In this document: piece by piece, positions 37,518 to 46,129 of the stretch | Position numbering within the stretch: position 1 is the stretch's first letter | How the letters are laid out: every line of letters begins with the position of its first letter | NCBI GenBank assembly: GCA_035411585.1 | Contig: DAONTI010000008.1 | Coordinates: 1 to 64,000 of the forward strand | DNA length: 64,000 nt | Direction of reading: 5' to 3' | Source: MWDV01 sp002070715 | Lineage (GTDB): Bacteria; Verrucomicrobiota; Verrucomicrobiia; Limisphaerales; MWDV01 | The notes under the pieces: model-generated | Database searches by the model: none | The model's input: the letters and a program-made list of their open reading frames with translations, nothing else | What the model was told of the DNA's origin: nothing | Translations under genes and position numbers: made by a program

Positions 37518-37611
37518 CATTCTTTATTCCCTTGCCGTTCATTCCCTTGCCAACTTCGGGTTGGGAAAGGGCAAAGGAATGTTCGGCAGGGGAATGGGAA
37601 CGGACAGAATG
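37518..37611. repeat. Palindromic element between regulator and ankyrin gene
   Basis: CATTCTTTATTCCCTTGCC near the left end is matched in reverse by GGCAGGGGAATGG and GACAGAATG near the right end. The whole forms a long imperfect hairpin. Its units differ from those of the CCACGGAT family, so this is a separate repeat class. Confidence 0.65.
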
Positions 37612-37633
37612 ATGGATCAAAATCATCCGAATA

Positions 37634-37654
37634 TTTTACAAAAGCATGACAACT
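37634..37654 (+). promoter_or_regulatory. Direct-repeat operator, copy 2 (ankyrin-gene promoter)
   Basis: TTACAA (37636-37641) and TGACAA (37647-37652) are 11 bp apart, in a 21-bp element matching copy 1 at 19 positions. The element ends 30 bp before ATG 37685. A CATACT -10 box (37672-37677) ends 7 bp before the ATG, exactly as at the kinase promoter, which again suggests a leaderless mRNA. Confidence 0.75.
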
Positions 37655-37684
37655 TGAACCGCTGAACCAGTCATACTGCGAACC

Positions 37685-40027
37685 ATGAAAACCAAACTTG
37701 CACTGGCCTCATCGGGGAAACCTGTTTCAACGCAAAGTCGCCAAGAGGCCAAGGCGCCAAGGGGAATCATTTCCGGCCTTGCGCCTTTGCTCCTTTGTGT
37801 CTTGGCGTTCATTCCCTCCGCCTCGATTGCGGCCACGAATGACTTGAGCGGGTTGCTGCAAAAGGGACTGTTCGAGGAGGAGGCGAATCGCAATCTGGAC
37901 GCGGCGACGGAAGCGTATCGGGCCGTCAGCGCGCAGTATGGCCGGGATCGCGCCCTGGCGGCCACGGCGATCTTTCGCTTGGGCGAGATTTACCGCAAAC
38001 AGAGCAAAACCAACGAAGCGATTGTCCAATACGAACGTATCGTGCGGGAGTTTCCCGATCAGGAAACGCTCGTTCGGTTAAGCCGCCAGAATCTGGCAGG
38101 CATTGGGGCTGGAAGCGCGGCCGCGGCTACCCCGCCGCCCCCTAGCGCGACGCTGGAGCTCAATGCGGAAACGCAGGCCGGCGACACAGCCGTTGCCGAC
38201 GACGAGGAAAAAGAAATCCGCCGTCTCCAAGCGATGATCCAGAACAGCCCGGACTTGATTAACGCCGCAGTGGCGCCCCCATTTTCGAAGATTCCAATTA
38301 TTTCAGCGGTGGAACGGGGCCAATTGAAGGTGGTCAAGTTTTTATTGGATCATGGCGCCCGCGTTGACGTGCGCCCTGCTGGACTCCCAGGCTTGGGAAG
38401 GACCCCGTTGCTCGTGGCTGCCTCAACCGGACAGAAAGCCATAGCGGAGCTGCTGCTGGCCAACGGCGCCGATATCAAAGCACGCGATAAAATGGGACTC
38501 GGCGCACTACATCTCGCCGCCGATAAAGGCTTTCTGACCGTTGCCGAACTGCTCATCGCTCGCGGAGCGGAGGTCAACGCCGTGGATAACGACGGGGACA
38601 CACCGCTTCATAGTGCGGCGAGAAGCGGCCAGCCCGAGATGGAATCATTACTCATCAAATACGGAGCGGAAGTGAATGCGCGAGACAACCGAGGTCGGAC
38701 CGCGCTCTCCCTGGCCGCCGAAGGAAAGCATTTGGAAGCGGTCAAAATTTTGTTGGCGGAAAAGGCCGACCCCAACACCGTGGATCAGAACGGCAGGACA
38801 CCGCTGGGTTACGCCGGAGTCAATCTTGAGCTGCTGCGAGTCTTGTTGACGGCAAAAGCCGACCCAAATCTCGATACGACAGAGCCGCCGCTAATTCAGG
38901 CAGCGGGCGGGGACAACTCCGCGGCCTTGGCGCTTTTGCTGGCCCAAGGGGCGAGCCCGGAAGTGCGCGGAGGCGACGATAGTGTAACGCCACTGTTGGT
39001 AACCATCCTCCAGAGCAATACCAATGGTATCGCGGCGCTACTCGCGGCGGGTGCGGATGTTAATGTCCAGGATCGGTTCGGTGGGTCGGCTCTCCACTAC
39101 GCGGTACGGATGGGTAATCCAACGGTGTTGCAGATGCTCTTGGAAAAAGGCGCAAACCCCAATGTGCGGAACGATCAGGGACTAACTCCACTGGACCTCA
39201 CCAAGCCGAGCGGAGTGGCTTCCCTGTCCCCTTCGGTTCCGGCGGACGTCAAAGCGAAGTTGGCGGAATTGTTGCGCGCACATGGCGCCTTGGATGAGTT
39301 GCCGGATTTCACCGCCATTCGTATCACCCGGGGTACGCTGTCGCCGTATGCGATCTTTAAGAAAGATAGCAATGGATGGAATCATTTCACCTTGTTTGAA
39401 GCTCTGCTCGCGTTCTACAACAAAAGTGAATTCCCTGCCGGTATCGCCTCACCGCAAACTATGCCGTTTCCGGATCTTACCCAAATTCGGATTCAACGTT
39501 TTTCGCCCACCCAACCCGTCGAGCGGAAAGAAATAGTGGTGAACCTGCTCAACGCGACGAACGGGATTGACTGCGCCCAAAACCTCCCACTCGAATTCGG
39601 TGATCTCATTGAGATTCCGGAACGCGAACACCGCCTTTCGGAAATGCCAGTCGGCTTAACCGATCAACAACGGGCGGAATTGGTCCGATGTATTCCCAAG
39701 CGGGTGCGAGTCATTTTCCGCAGTGAGGCCGTGGAACTGTCGCTCGACCCGGATTGGGCCTATCTGGACGCAGCTATTCGGAGCAGTCCAGCGCAAAGCG
39801 TGCTGCGTTCTTCGGCGGATCTTACGCGCGTGAAAGTAACACGGAAGGATCCGGCTGCGGGGCAGCCACAAGAGTTTATCGTGAATGTTAATCCGTCGCC
39901 GCCATCGTCACTGCCGCTTCCTGCTCCAAGCCCTGTGGGTGTAGCAGCTTATGGCAGAGCCCGACCTGTGGAAGGTTTCTGGTTGCAGAATGGTGATGTC
40001 ATTGAGGTGCCCGAAAAACCGGAATGA
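37685..40027 (+). CDS. Secreted TPR-ankyrin protein with SLBB-like C-terminus
   Basis: The product has 780 residues. A signal peptide (LAPLLLCVLAFIPSASIAA) is followed by a TPR-like unit (residues about 55-140: AATEAYRAVSAQYGRD, RLGEIYRKQSKTNEAIVQYE). Residues about 190-530 hold some ten ankyrin repeats (TPLHSAARSGQPEMESLLIK). The C-terminal part contains two segments that resemble SLBB export domains (DLTQIRIQRF to LEFGDLIEIPE, and DLTRVKVTRK to LQNGDVIEVPEK). The promoter shares its operator with the kinase gene, so it is probably the output of that two-component system. The exact function is unknown. Confidence 0.85.
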   Translation: MKTKLALASSGKPVSTQSRQEAKAPRGIISGLAPLLLCVLAFIPSASIAATNDLSGLLQKGLFEEEANRNLDAATEAYRAVSAQYGRDRALAATAIFRLGEIYRKQSKTNEAIVQYERIVREFPDQETLVRLSRQNLAGIGAGSAAAATPPPPSATLELNAETQAGDTAVADDEEKEIRRLQAMIQNSPDLINAAVAPPFSKIPIISAVERGQLKVVKFLLDHGARVDVRPAGLPGLGRTPLLVAASTGQKAIAELLLANGADIKARDKMGLGALHLAADKGFLTVAELLIARGAEVNAVDNDGDTPLHSAARSGQPEMESLLIKYGAEVNARDNRGRTALSLAAEGKHLEAVKILLAEKADPNTVDQNGRTPLGYAGVNLELLRVLLTAKADPNLDTTEPPLIQAAGGDNSAALALLLAQGASPEVRGGDDSVTPLLVTILQSNTNGIAALLAAGADVNVQDRFGGSALHYAVRMGNPTVLQMLLEKGANPNVRNDQGLTPLDLTKPSGVASLSPSVPADVKAKLAELLRAHGALDELPDFTAIRITRGTLSPYAIFKKDSNGWNHFTLFEALLAFYNKSEFPAGIASPQTMPFPDLTQIRIQRFSPTQPVERKEIVVNLLNATNGIDCAQNLPLEFGDLIEIPEREHRLSEMPVGLTDQQRAELVRCIPKRVRVIFRSEAVELSLDPDWAYLDAAIRSSPAQSVLRSSADLTRVKVTRKDPAAGQPQEFIVNVNPSPPSSLPLPAPSPVGVAAYGRARPVEGFWLQNGDVIEVPEKPE
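37728..37809. repeat. Palindromic repeat forming the signal-peptide region of the ankyrin gene
   Basis: CAACGCAAAGTCGCCAAGA at the left is complementary, with mismatches, to the right-hand CTTTGTGTCTTGGCGTT. The centre pairs GGCGCCAAGG with CCTTGCGCC. Such ACGCAAAG/CGCCAAG palindromes are a common dispersed repeat class. Here the left arm encodes the polar n-region and the right arm encodes the hydrophobic core APLLLCVLAF. Confidence 0.75.
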
Positions 40028-40113
40028 GGCCCTTATGGTTTATGCTGCGTGATCGAGGGTTGAAAGCCCGGAAGGCGGATTTCCGCAGTTCAGATTATAG
40101 CGGTTTAACTAAC
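40028..40113. other. Spacer before repeat copy 2
   Basis: This short AT/GC-mixed spacer follows the ankyrin gene. No terminator with a clear T-run was found, and nothing else was recognised. Confidence 0.4.
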
Positions 40114-40240
40114 ACTGTGGCCGTGGTCGGAGCGCGGGCTTCAGCCCGCTTCCGCGTGATTTTGCCGGCGAGCATTGAAGCGGCGTAAACGCCGTGCTCC
40201 CCGGGCAAAGGAAAATCGGCCACCGTGTTAGTTGATTTGC
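40114..40240 (+). repeat. 127-bp dispersed repeat, copy 2
   Basis: This is the full-length match to 373-499, in the same orientation. Shared blocks include GCCCGCTTCCGCGT, GCATTGAAGCGGCG and ATCGGCCACCGT. The two small hairpins are preserved despite substitutions. It sits between the convergent ankyrin and phosphoesterase genes, where it could act as a transcript end. Confidence 0.85.
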
Positions 40241-40322
40241 TCCAGCCCGGCTGCGCAGTCCGCCCGGCCGGCCGCAGGGGAAAAGCGGCGACCCGTTTCC
40301 GGACGGCAAAAGCCTGGACGAC

Positions 40323-41150
40323 TCACGCCATCTTTACTTCCACGAACTCGCGGGAGACCTGTGCCTCCCCGGCCGTGCAGAGAAAATAACCTTTTTCCGG
40401 CGTGCCGTCGTGATTGTCGCGACTGATGGAGCAACAACGATTCGTGGTGAACGTGATGCGGCCGGCGTGGCGCTCGGTGAATCCATGGAAATGGCCGTTA
40501 AACACAGCGACCAGGTTGAAGTCGAGGAAGCGGTCCAGGAGTTCATCGGCGTTCAGAGGGCGCATGGGAACGGGGAAGCCGAGCGGGAAATGGGTGAACA
40601 GCACCGTGGGCCGGGCCGGGTCGAGCCGGGGCAGATTGTCATCCAGCCAGCGCAACGTATCGGCTTGAATCCGCGTGTCCTTCCAGCGCCGGCCATCACA
40701 GGAATCCACCCCCACAAACTGCCAGCCACGGTGTTCGAAATGGTAGTTCAACCTTTTGGGGAAAATCTGCTCCCAGGGAGAACGATCCGCATCGGAAACA
40801 TAATCGTGGTTGCCGGTCACCACGTGAAACGGCGGGCCGAAGGCGCGCAAGGCGTCGCGCATTTGCCCGAGTTCGGCGGTGGTGCCGTGTTCCGTCAGGT
40901 CGCCTACAATCAGGCAAAATTCCGGGCGGCCGGCCTGCGCGCGGATGCTGGCGGCCACCCGCTCGAACCACGCCGGACAGCGCGGACTCTGGAAGTGTGC
41001 ATCGTTGATGACCACGAAGCGGAAGGTGCCCGCGCGGCGCGCCCCCAACCAGCGAGCGCAACCCGGCCAGATGCCCAACGTGAGCAGGGCGCCGGCGCTC
41101 AGGCGCAACCATTCACGCCGGGTCATGGGATAAGCAGGATGATGGTGCAT
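40323..41150 (-). CDS. Tat-exported metallophosphoesterase (calcineurin-like)
   Basis: The product has 275 residues from MHHHPAYPMTRRE; ATG 41126 (MTRREWL) is equally possible. The twin-arginine motif RREWLRLSAGALLTLG marks Tat export, and the following WPGC could also be a lipobox. The phosphoesterase metal ligands appear in order: INDAHF (DxH), LIVGDLTEH (GDxxxx), VTGNHDY (GNHD), LFTHFPLG (late His) and FNGHFHGF (GHxH). The fold is complete. The substrate, a nucleotide or another phosphate ester in the periplasm, is unknown. Confidence 0.85.
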   Translation of the reverse strand: MHHHPAYPMTRREWLRLSAGALLTLGIWPGCARWLGARRAGTFRFVVINDAHFQSPRCPAWFERVAASIRAQAGRPEFCLIVGDLTEHGTTAELGQMRDALRAFGPPFHVVTGNHDYVSDADRSPWEQIFPKRLNYHFEHRGWQFVGVDSCDGRRWKDTRIQADTLRWLDDNLPRLDPARPTVLFTHFPLGFPVPMRPLNADELLDRFLDFNLVAVFNGHFHGFTERHAGRITFTTNRCCSISRDNHDGTPEKGYFLCTAGEAQVSREFVEVKMA

Positions 41151-41349
41151 GCGGTTTTTTAGCCGACCGATTCCATCGGCGTCGAGCCGGATTATCGGCG
41201 GCACCGGGAGGCGTCCCCCGGCACTTCCCGGCGCCATTGGCTCAACCCCTTGATCTTCAATCCCCGGAGGGACGATGCCCCAGCAGTTCTCAATTCATTG
41301 AAAATGTCGCATTGACTGGGACCGTGCCCGGAGTACGTTACCGGTGTTC

Positions 41350-42210
41350 ATGGGACTAAAACGAACCAATGCCCTGCTGGCGAAGCCGGTCTTCCGCGGC
41401 GCGTCCGTGCCGTTGACGGCGGGATTCACGCTGGTGGAGGTGTTGGTGGTGGCGGCGGTCATCGGCCTGCTGGCGGCCTTGCTGTTGCCGGCGCTTTCCC
41501 GCGTGCGCCAAAAAACCGAGGCCACCTATTGCATGAACAACAGCCGGCAACTGGCGCTGGCGTGGTTGATGTATGCCGACGATCACCACGGCGTGCTGGT
41601 GGCCAATCGTTACGGCAACGAAGTGCGCGGCGGCGCCAATCCCGACAACTGGGTGAGCGGCTGGATGGATTGGGGCCGCGGCAGCGACAACACGAACACG
41701 GCCTTTCTGACCGATCCCGCCTACGCCAAGCTGGCCTATTATGCCAGTCCCTCGCCCGCCCTGTATAAATGCCCCGCCGACCGCTTCCAAAGCGCGCTGA
41801 ATCCCGGACCGCGGGTGCGGAGTCTGGCGATGAACGCCGCGTTGGGCGACGGCAACAAAACCGGGATGGGCGGGTGGTCGCCGCCGTTCTTTTTCGCCCG
41901 CAAACTCAACGAACTCACCCGACCCGCCCCCACCCGGACCTGGTTGTTTGTGGATGAGCATCCCGACAGCATCAACGACGGTTGCTTTTTTCTGAATCCC
42001 CACGCCACCGGCCATGAGGCCCGCTGGAAAGATTTGCCGGCCAGTTATCACAATGGCGCGGCGGGCTTCGCCTTTGCCGATGGCCACGCGGAAATCAAAC
42101 ACTGGTCGGAAGCCGCCACCCGTCGTCCGGTCACCATCGGCGACTTCGCGGGGTTGGCCTGTCCGGGCAGTCCGGATTACGCGTGGATGGCGGAACAAAC
42201 GCCCCGGTAA
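41350..42210 (+). CDS. Pseudopilin-like secreted protein (prepilin motif, H-X9-DG)
   Basis: The product has 286 residues from ATG 41350; a GTG two codons earlier is possible. After a short leader, the prepilin peptidase site and helix read AGFTLVEVLVVAAVIGLLAA. The globular part has the signature YHNGAAGFAFADGHAE, the H-X9-DG motif of the pseudopilin-like families that are greatly expanded in Verrucomicrobiota and Planctomycetota. It also has the common KCPADR segment. It is probably handled by a type II secretion or pilus-like machine. The individual function is unknown. Confidence 0.9.
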   Translation: MGLKRTNALLAKPVFRGASVPLTAGFTLVEVLVVAAVIGLLAALLLPALSRVRQKTEATYCMNNSRQLALAWLMYADDHHGVLVANRYGNEVRGGANPDNWVSGWMDWGRGSDNTNTAFLTDPAYAKLAYYASPSPALYKCPADRFQSALNPGPRVRSLAMNAALGDGNKTGMGGWSPPFFFARKLNELTRPAPTRTWLFVDEHPDSINDGCFFLNPHATGHEARWKDLPASYHNGAAGFAFADGHAEIKHWSEAATRRPVTIGDFAGLACPGSPDYAWMAEQTPR

Positions 42211-42263
42211 GCAAACCGCCGGCGGGACGCCCGCCCCGGAGGGGAAATCCCGGCAACGCAGGC

Positions 42264-43760
42264 TCAAGCCGCGCGCGTTTCCACGCCAGCCATCCGCCGC
42301 ATTAACTCGGGTTGAGAGAAATCCGCGCGCTCCAGTTCCCCGGCCATCCGGCCATCCCGCATGACAAGGATGCGGCGGCTCAGGTTCATGATCTCGGGCA
42401 GTTCGGAGGAAATCACCAATAACGCGAGGCCCTGGCAGGCGAGGTCATCCAGCAACCGATGGATTTCCGCTTTCGCGCCCACGTCCACGCCGCGCGTCGG
42501 TTCGTCCACCATCAGAATGGAGCACTCGCGCGCCAGCCATTTGGCCAGCGCGATTTTCTGCTGGTTGCCGCCGCTCAAGCCGCTGATGTTCGCCTCGATA
42601 GTCGGCGTCTTCACGCGCAGTTTTTCCACGTAGGTTTGCGCCAGCGCGCGTTCCTGCCGGCGCTTCACAAATCCGCCCCGGCTCAGGCGCGACAACACAG
42701 CCAGCGACGTGTTCTCGCGGCAATTCATAGAAAGCACCAGGCCCAGGCGTTTGCGGTCTTCCGGCAACAGGCCAATGCCCGCCGCCAGCGCCGTGGTGAC
42801 GGCGCCGAGCGGCAGGGGCCGGCCCCGCACAAAGACCCGGCCCGTGACGTGGGGATCCATGCCGAAGATGGCTTGGGCGATCTCGCTCCGGCCCGCGCCC
42901 ACCAAGCCGGCAAACCCGAGAATCTCGCCCGCGCGCAGGCGGAAACTCACGTCGTGGAACTTGCCCGGCGACGATAAATTTTCCACCCGCAACAGCTCCT
43001 CGCCGGGCACCCGCCGCAGGTGTTGCGAAGTGTATTGCTTCACTTCGCGGCCCACCATCTGTTGGATGAGCCGGTCGGTGTTCGTGGCGGTGGCGGCTTC
43101 GGTGGCCACATGCCGGCCATCGCGCAACACGGTGACGGTGTCGCACAACCGGAAAATTTCCTCCATGCGATGCGAGACGTAGATGACGGTGATCCCGCGC
43201 TGCTTGAGCTGGCCCAGCAAAGCGAACAGATGCTCGCTCTCGCGCACCGACAACGAGCTGGTCGGTTCGTCCATGACGATGATGCGCGCCCGGGTGCCGA
43301 GGGCGGCGGCAATTTGCACGAGCTGTTCCTGGCCGGTGGACAACTCGCCAATCGGCTGGTCCACGTCAATGTCCGCCCCGATCTCGGCCAGCATGGCGCG
43401 GCCTTGATCGCGCAGCCGGCGCCGATCCAGCCACCCGGCGCGATGCGGCAGCGCGCCGAGACAGAGATTTTCCGCAACCGTGAGATTCGGGCAGAAGGCC
43501 AGTTCCTGATGCACCATCGCGATGCCGTGCTGGCGCGCCGCCAGCGGATTGGGCGCGCGCAAAGGCTGTCCGGCCAACCGCACTTCCCCTTCATCCGCAA
43601 CATACACGCCGGCCAGAATCTTCCCGAGAGTGCTCTTGCCCGCCCCGTTCTCCCCGATCAAGGCGTGGCAACTACCTTCCGCGATCGGAAAACTCACCCC
43701 GTCCAGCGCGAGCACGCCGGGAAAGCGCTTGGTGATGCCTTTGAATTCAATGAATGCCAT
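42264..43760 (-). CDS. Sugar ABC transporter ATP-binding protein (RbsA/MglA type), orphan
   Basis: The product has 498 residues with two ABC domains in tandem, as in importers of ribose, xylose or galactose. Domain 1 has Walker A GENGAGKST, signature LSTGQEQ and Walker B IIVMDEPTSSL. Domain 2 has the degenerate P-loop GLVGAGRSE, LSGGNQQKIALAKW and ILMVDEPTRGVDVG. The unequal domains are normal for this family. The start MAFIEFKGITK was chosen over a longer frame. No permease or sugar-binding protein gene is adjacent, so its partners must be elsewhere. Confidence 0.93.
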   Translation of the reverse strand: MAFIEFKGITKRFPGVLALDGVSFPIAEGSCHALIGENGAGKSTLGKILAGVYVADEGEVRLAGQPLRAPNPLAARQHGIAMVHQELAFCPNLTVAENLCLGALPHRAGWLDRRRLRDQGRAMLAEIGADIDVDQPIGELSTGQEQLVQIAAALGTRARIIVMDEPTSSLSVRESEHLFALLGQLKQRGITVIYVSHRMEEIFRLCDTVTVLRDGRHVATEAATATNTDRLIQQMVGREVKQYTSQHLRRVPGEELLRVENLSSPGKFHDVSFRLRAGEILGFAGLVGAGRSEIAQAIFGMDPHVTGRVFVRGRPLPLGAVTTALAAGIGLLPEDRKRLGLVLSMNCRENTSLAVLSRLSRGGFVKRRQERALAQTYVEKLRVKTPTIEANISGLSGGNQQKIALAKWLARECSILMVDEPTRGVDVGAKAEIHRLLDDLACQGLALLVISSELPEIMNLSRRILVMRDGRMAGELERADFSQPELMRRMAGVETRAA

Positions 43761-43850
43761 GGCCGGAGAATGGTTTCGCCGGTCTGGCAGATTGGCGCAA
43801 GCGGAAAACATCCGGGCGCGGGGAAAGCCAATCAGCCGGCTTGCGGGATT

Positions 43851-45272
43851 TCAATAATCCCGGAAAGGTCCGCGCGGTTCGCTCGCCTCCATTGCAGCCC
43901 GCCAGGCGGCGAAACGGGCCTGCACCTGTTGCTGGCAATCCGGTTGCTCGTCCGCCCGGTCCCGTTGCTCGCCCTGATCCGTCCGGAGATCAAACAAACC
44001 GCCCTCGCGCCCGGACGCCACCCATTTCCAATCGTCCACCCGCGCCGCTTGTTGGTTGCGCCATTCCCAAAACAACTCGCACCGGGGCGACGGCTGTTCG
44101 CCGCGCAACACCGGCATCATATCAAAACCGTCCAACGGAATTTTTCGGTCGGGTTTCGCGCCCGCCACTTTCGCCAGGGTCGGAAAAATTTCCAACGCGC
44201 TCAGGAAATCGTCGCAGACCCGGCCGGCGGGCAATCGTCCCGGCCACCAGGCAATGAACGGCACACGCAGTCCGCCCTCGAACAATTGACCTTTGCCGCC
44301 GCGCAACGGCGCGTTGCCCGTGCTGCGGTTGCCGCCGTTGTCCGCGAGAAACACGACCAGCGTGTTGCCTGCCTCCCCTTGTTCGCGGAGCAGGGCGAGC
44401 ACCTCTCCGATGGCTTCATCCATGCACGTTATCGCGCCGTAATAACGGGCGAGTTTCTCGTCCCGCACTTGGTCGCGATAGAGCGCCGCATATTTTTCCG
44501 GCGCTTGCACGCCCACGGCGGCGGGACGTTTTCCCGGGCGGGTTGAGCCCCCGGCCTCGGCAGTCGGCGTGGGGAAGGAGGCGGCGCTGTGGGGCGCGTT
44601 AAAGGCAAGGTAAAGAAACCAGGGTTGTCCCCGGCTCTCGCGGATGAACCGCAACGCCTCGCGTTTGAAGAGTTCTGTGGTGTAAGTCCCTTTGTCCGCC
44701 TCGGTGCGTTCGTTGCCGCGGAACATCGAGGGAATGCCATAGCGTTCGTGCGTGTAGTAATCAATCCCGCCATTGCCGAAACCGTAAAAGCAATGAAAGC
44801 CGCGTTGCAGCGGCAGAAACCGCCGGGCCTGGCCCATGTCCCATTTCCCCACCATCCCGGTGCGGTACCCGGCGCGTTGCAACACGTCGCCAATCGTCAC
44901 CTCGCGCGGGTCCAAACCCAGCGTCATCTCCGGGGAAACCGCGTATTCCATCGGGGTGTAACGATGCCCGTAGTTGACCAGATCATTCCGCATCAAATCG
45001 TAAAGTCCGTGGCGCTGCGGATAACGCCCGGTAAGGATGCTCCCGCGCGACGGTGTGCAGGCGGGGGCCGTGACGTAAAAACTCGTGGCCCGCACGCCTT
45101 CCGCGGCCAGCCGATCCAACGTGGGCGTGCGCACCGGTGTTACGCCGAGACAACCCAAATCTGAATAACCCAGATCATCGCTGACGATGAGCAGGAGGTT
45201 CGGTTTGGCCGCCGCCAACGCAGCGGTCACCATCCCCATCAGCAGCAACGCAGGCAACCCGGCGAATTTCAT
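43851..45272 (-). CDS. Secreted sulfatase (arylsulfatase family)
   Basis: The product has 473 residues. The signal peptide MKFAGLPALLLMGMVTAALA is followed by the metal-binding start LLLIVSDDLGYSD. Cys72 in CTPSRGSILTGRYPQRHG is the residue converted to formylglycine (C-x-P-S-R). KWDMGQARRF and FLADNGG complete the active site. It probably removes sulfate from polysaccharides, a common trait in this phylum. The required formylglycine-generating enzyme is not encoded here. Confidence 0.93.
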   Translation of the reverse strand: MKFAGLPALLLMGMVTAALAAAKPNLLLIVSDDLGYSDLGCLGVTPVRTPTLDRLAAEGVRATSFYVTAPACTPSRGSILTGRYPQRHGLYDLMRNDLVNYGHRYTPMEYAVSPEMTLGLDPREVTIGDVLQRAGYRTGMVGKWDMGQARRFLPLQRGFHCFYGFGNGGIDYYTHERYGIPSMFRGNERTEADKGTYTTELFKREALRFIRESRGQPWFLYLAFNAPHSAASFPTPTAEAGGSTRPGKRPAAVGVQAPEKYAALYRDQVRDEKLARYYGAITCMDEAIGEVLALLREQGEAGNTLVVFLADNGGNRSTGNAPLRGGKGQLFEGGLRVPFIAWWPGRLPAGRVCDDFLSALEIFPTLAKVAGAKPDRKIPLDGFDMMPVLRGEQPSPRCELFWEWRNQQAARVDDWKWVASGREGGLFDLRTDQGEQRDRADEQPDCQQQVQARFAAWRAAMEASEPRGPFRDY

Positions 45273-45395
45273 AAGCGCGGAAGAATGTGCGACGCATTCC
45301 ATCTCCTGTCGAGCCAGCCTTGGTCAAACGGTTCGCGCCGAGTTGCCCTGCAGTTTCATTTGATGGCCAGGAGGAGAGGAGCATCGAACTGACGT

Positions 45396-45785
45396 TCAAT
45401 GTCCGCCGGTGACCGTGTAACCGGCCTGGCGCAAGTCTTCGGCCAAGTCTTTTTCCATTTCGACCGCCGCGGCGTAGGGCATCGGATTCAAATGGGCGTA
45501 AAGCTCAGGCACCAGACGGATGCCGTAGCGTTTGACCACGGGAGCGCTCTTGATCCCAGCTTGGTGATTGGCGAAACGTTGTTCCGGCGTCAGGCCGGTC
45601 AGGCCGACATAGAGGCACGGTTTCCGGGGATCGCGTCCCGGATTTTCCGCGCGGACTTTCTGCAGCCGGGCCGCCGCATCATCGAGCAGCACCACATAAA
45701 CATGATGATGATGATCCGGCGACGTTGACGCGCGGAGCGGCCTGAGCGTGCGACGTTTCAATCCGGAACCTCGTCGCCGGCTCAT
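45396..45785 (-). CDS. GIY-YIG-fold protein, third gene of the sir2 operon
   Basis: The product has 129 residues. The start MSRRRGSG at 45785 overlaps the upstream stop by 4 bp (ATGA), which decides it. The GIY-like strand is HVYVVLLDD and the YIG-like strand is PCLYVGLTGLTPEQRF, followed by the conserved Arg and His in QRFANHQAG. A Glu-rich helix, AVEMEKDLAEDLR, supplies the metal-ligand position. These are all the key elements of a GIY-YIG nuclease in about 90 residues, preceded by a basic N-terminus. The substrate is unknown. It is coupled to Smr-like and Sir2 genes. Confidence 0.75.
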   Translation of the reverse strand: MSRRRGSGLKRRTLRPLRASTSPDHHHHVYVVLLDDAAARLQKVRAENPGRDPRKPCLYVGLTGLTPEQRFANHQAGIKSAPVVKRYGIRLVPELYAHLNPMPYAAAVEMEKDLAEDLRQAGYTVTGGH

Positions 45786-46129
45786 TGGAGCCAAAGAATG
45801 GTGATGCCCTCGTTGGTGGCACCCAAATCCGGGTCGCCGCGCAATCCGGGCACGGCTTCGAGCAGGGCCAGCACGGTCGGGTGAAAGATCGAAAAATCTT
45901 CGCCCGCGATGAAGTCGCGGATGACCCCTTCTTTCTTGCGCAAACCAAACGATTTTCGCAGGCCAAAATTGAGCTTCCCGCCTTTGCCCGAGGATCCGTA
46001 GCCGTGAATGACCTTCAGCACACGGACACCATCCCGCCGGGCCTGCCGGATTGCCGCGATGACCCGCCGTCGCGCTTCCTCAAGCCCCGGCATCCCGGCT
46101 TCCACATTGAAAGTGCGAATCGTTTTCAT
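45782..46129 (-). CDS. Smr-domain-like protein, second gene of the sir2 operon
   Basis: The product has 115 residues. The pattern LEEARRRVIAAIRQARRDG followed by VLKVIHGYGSSGKGGKL matches the core of Smr domains, whose HGxG loop is linked to nucleic-acid nicking or binding. The usual LDLHG start is degenerate here (RTFNVEAG). The start overlaps the sir2 stop by 4 bp and the stop overlaps the GIY-YIG start by 4 bp. A stand-alone Smr-like domain between a sirtuin and a nuclease-fold protein is unusual. Confidence 0.75.
   Translation of the reverse strand: MKTIRTFNVEAGMPGLEEARRRVIAAIRQARRDGVRVLKVIHGYGSSGKGGKLNFGLRKSFGLRKKEGVIRDFIAGEDFSIFHPTVLALLEAVPGLRGDPDLGATNEGITILWLQ

Noticed and set aside
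46127..46129. Shared MKTIR start of the Smr-like protein and the kinase upstream frame
   Set aside because: Only five residues agree and the surrounding DNA differs; it is probably coincidence.
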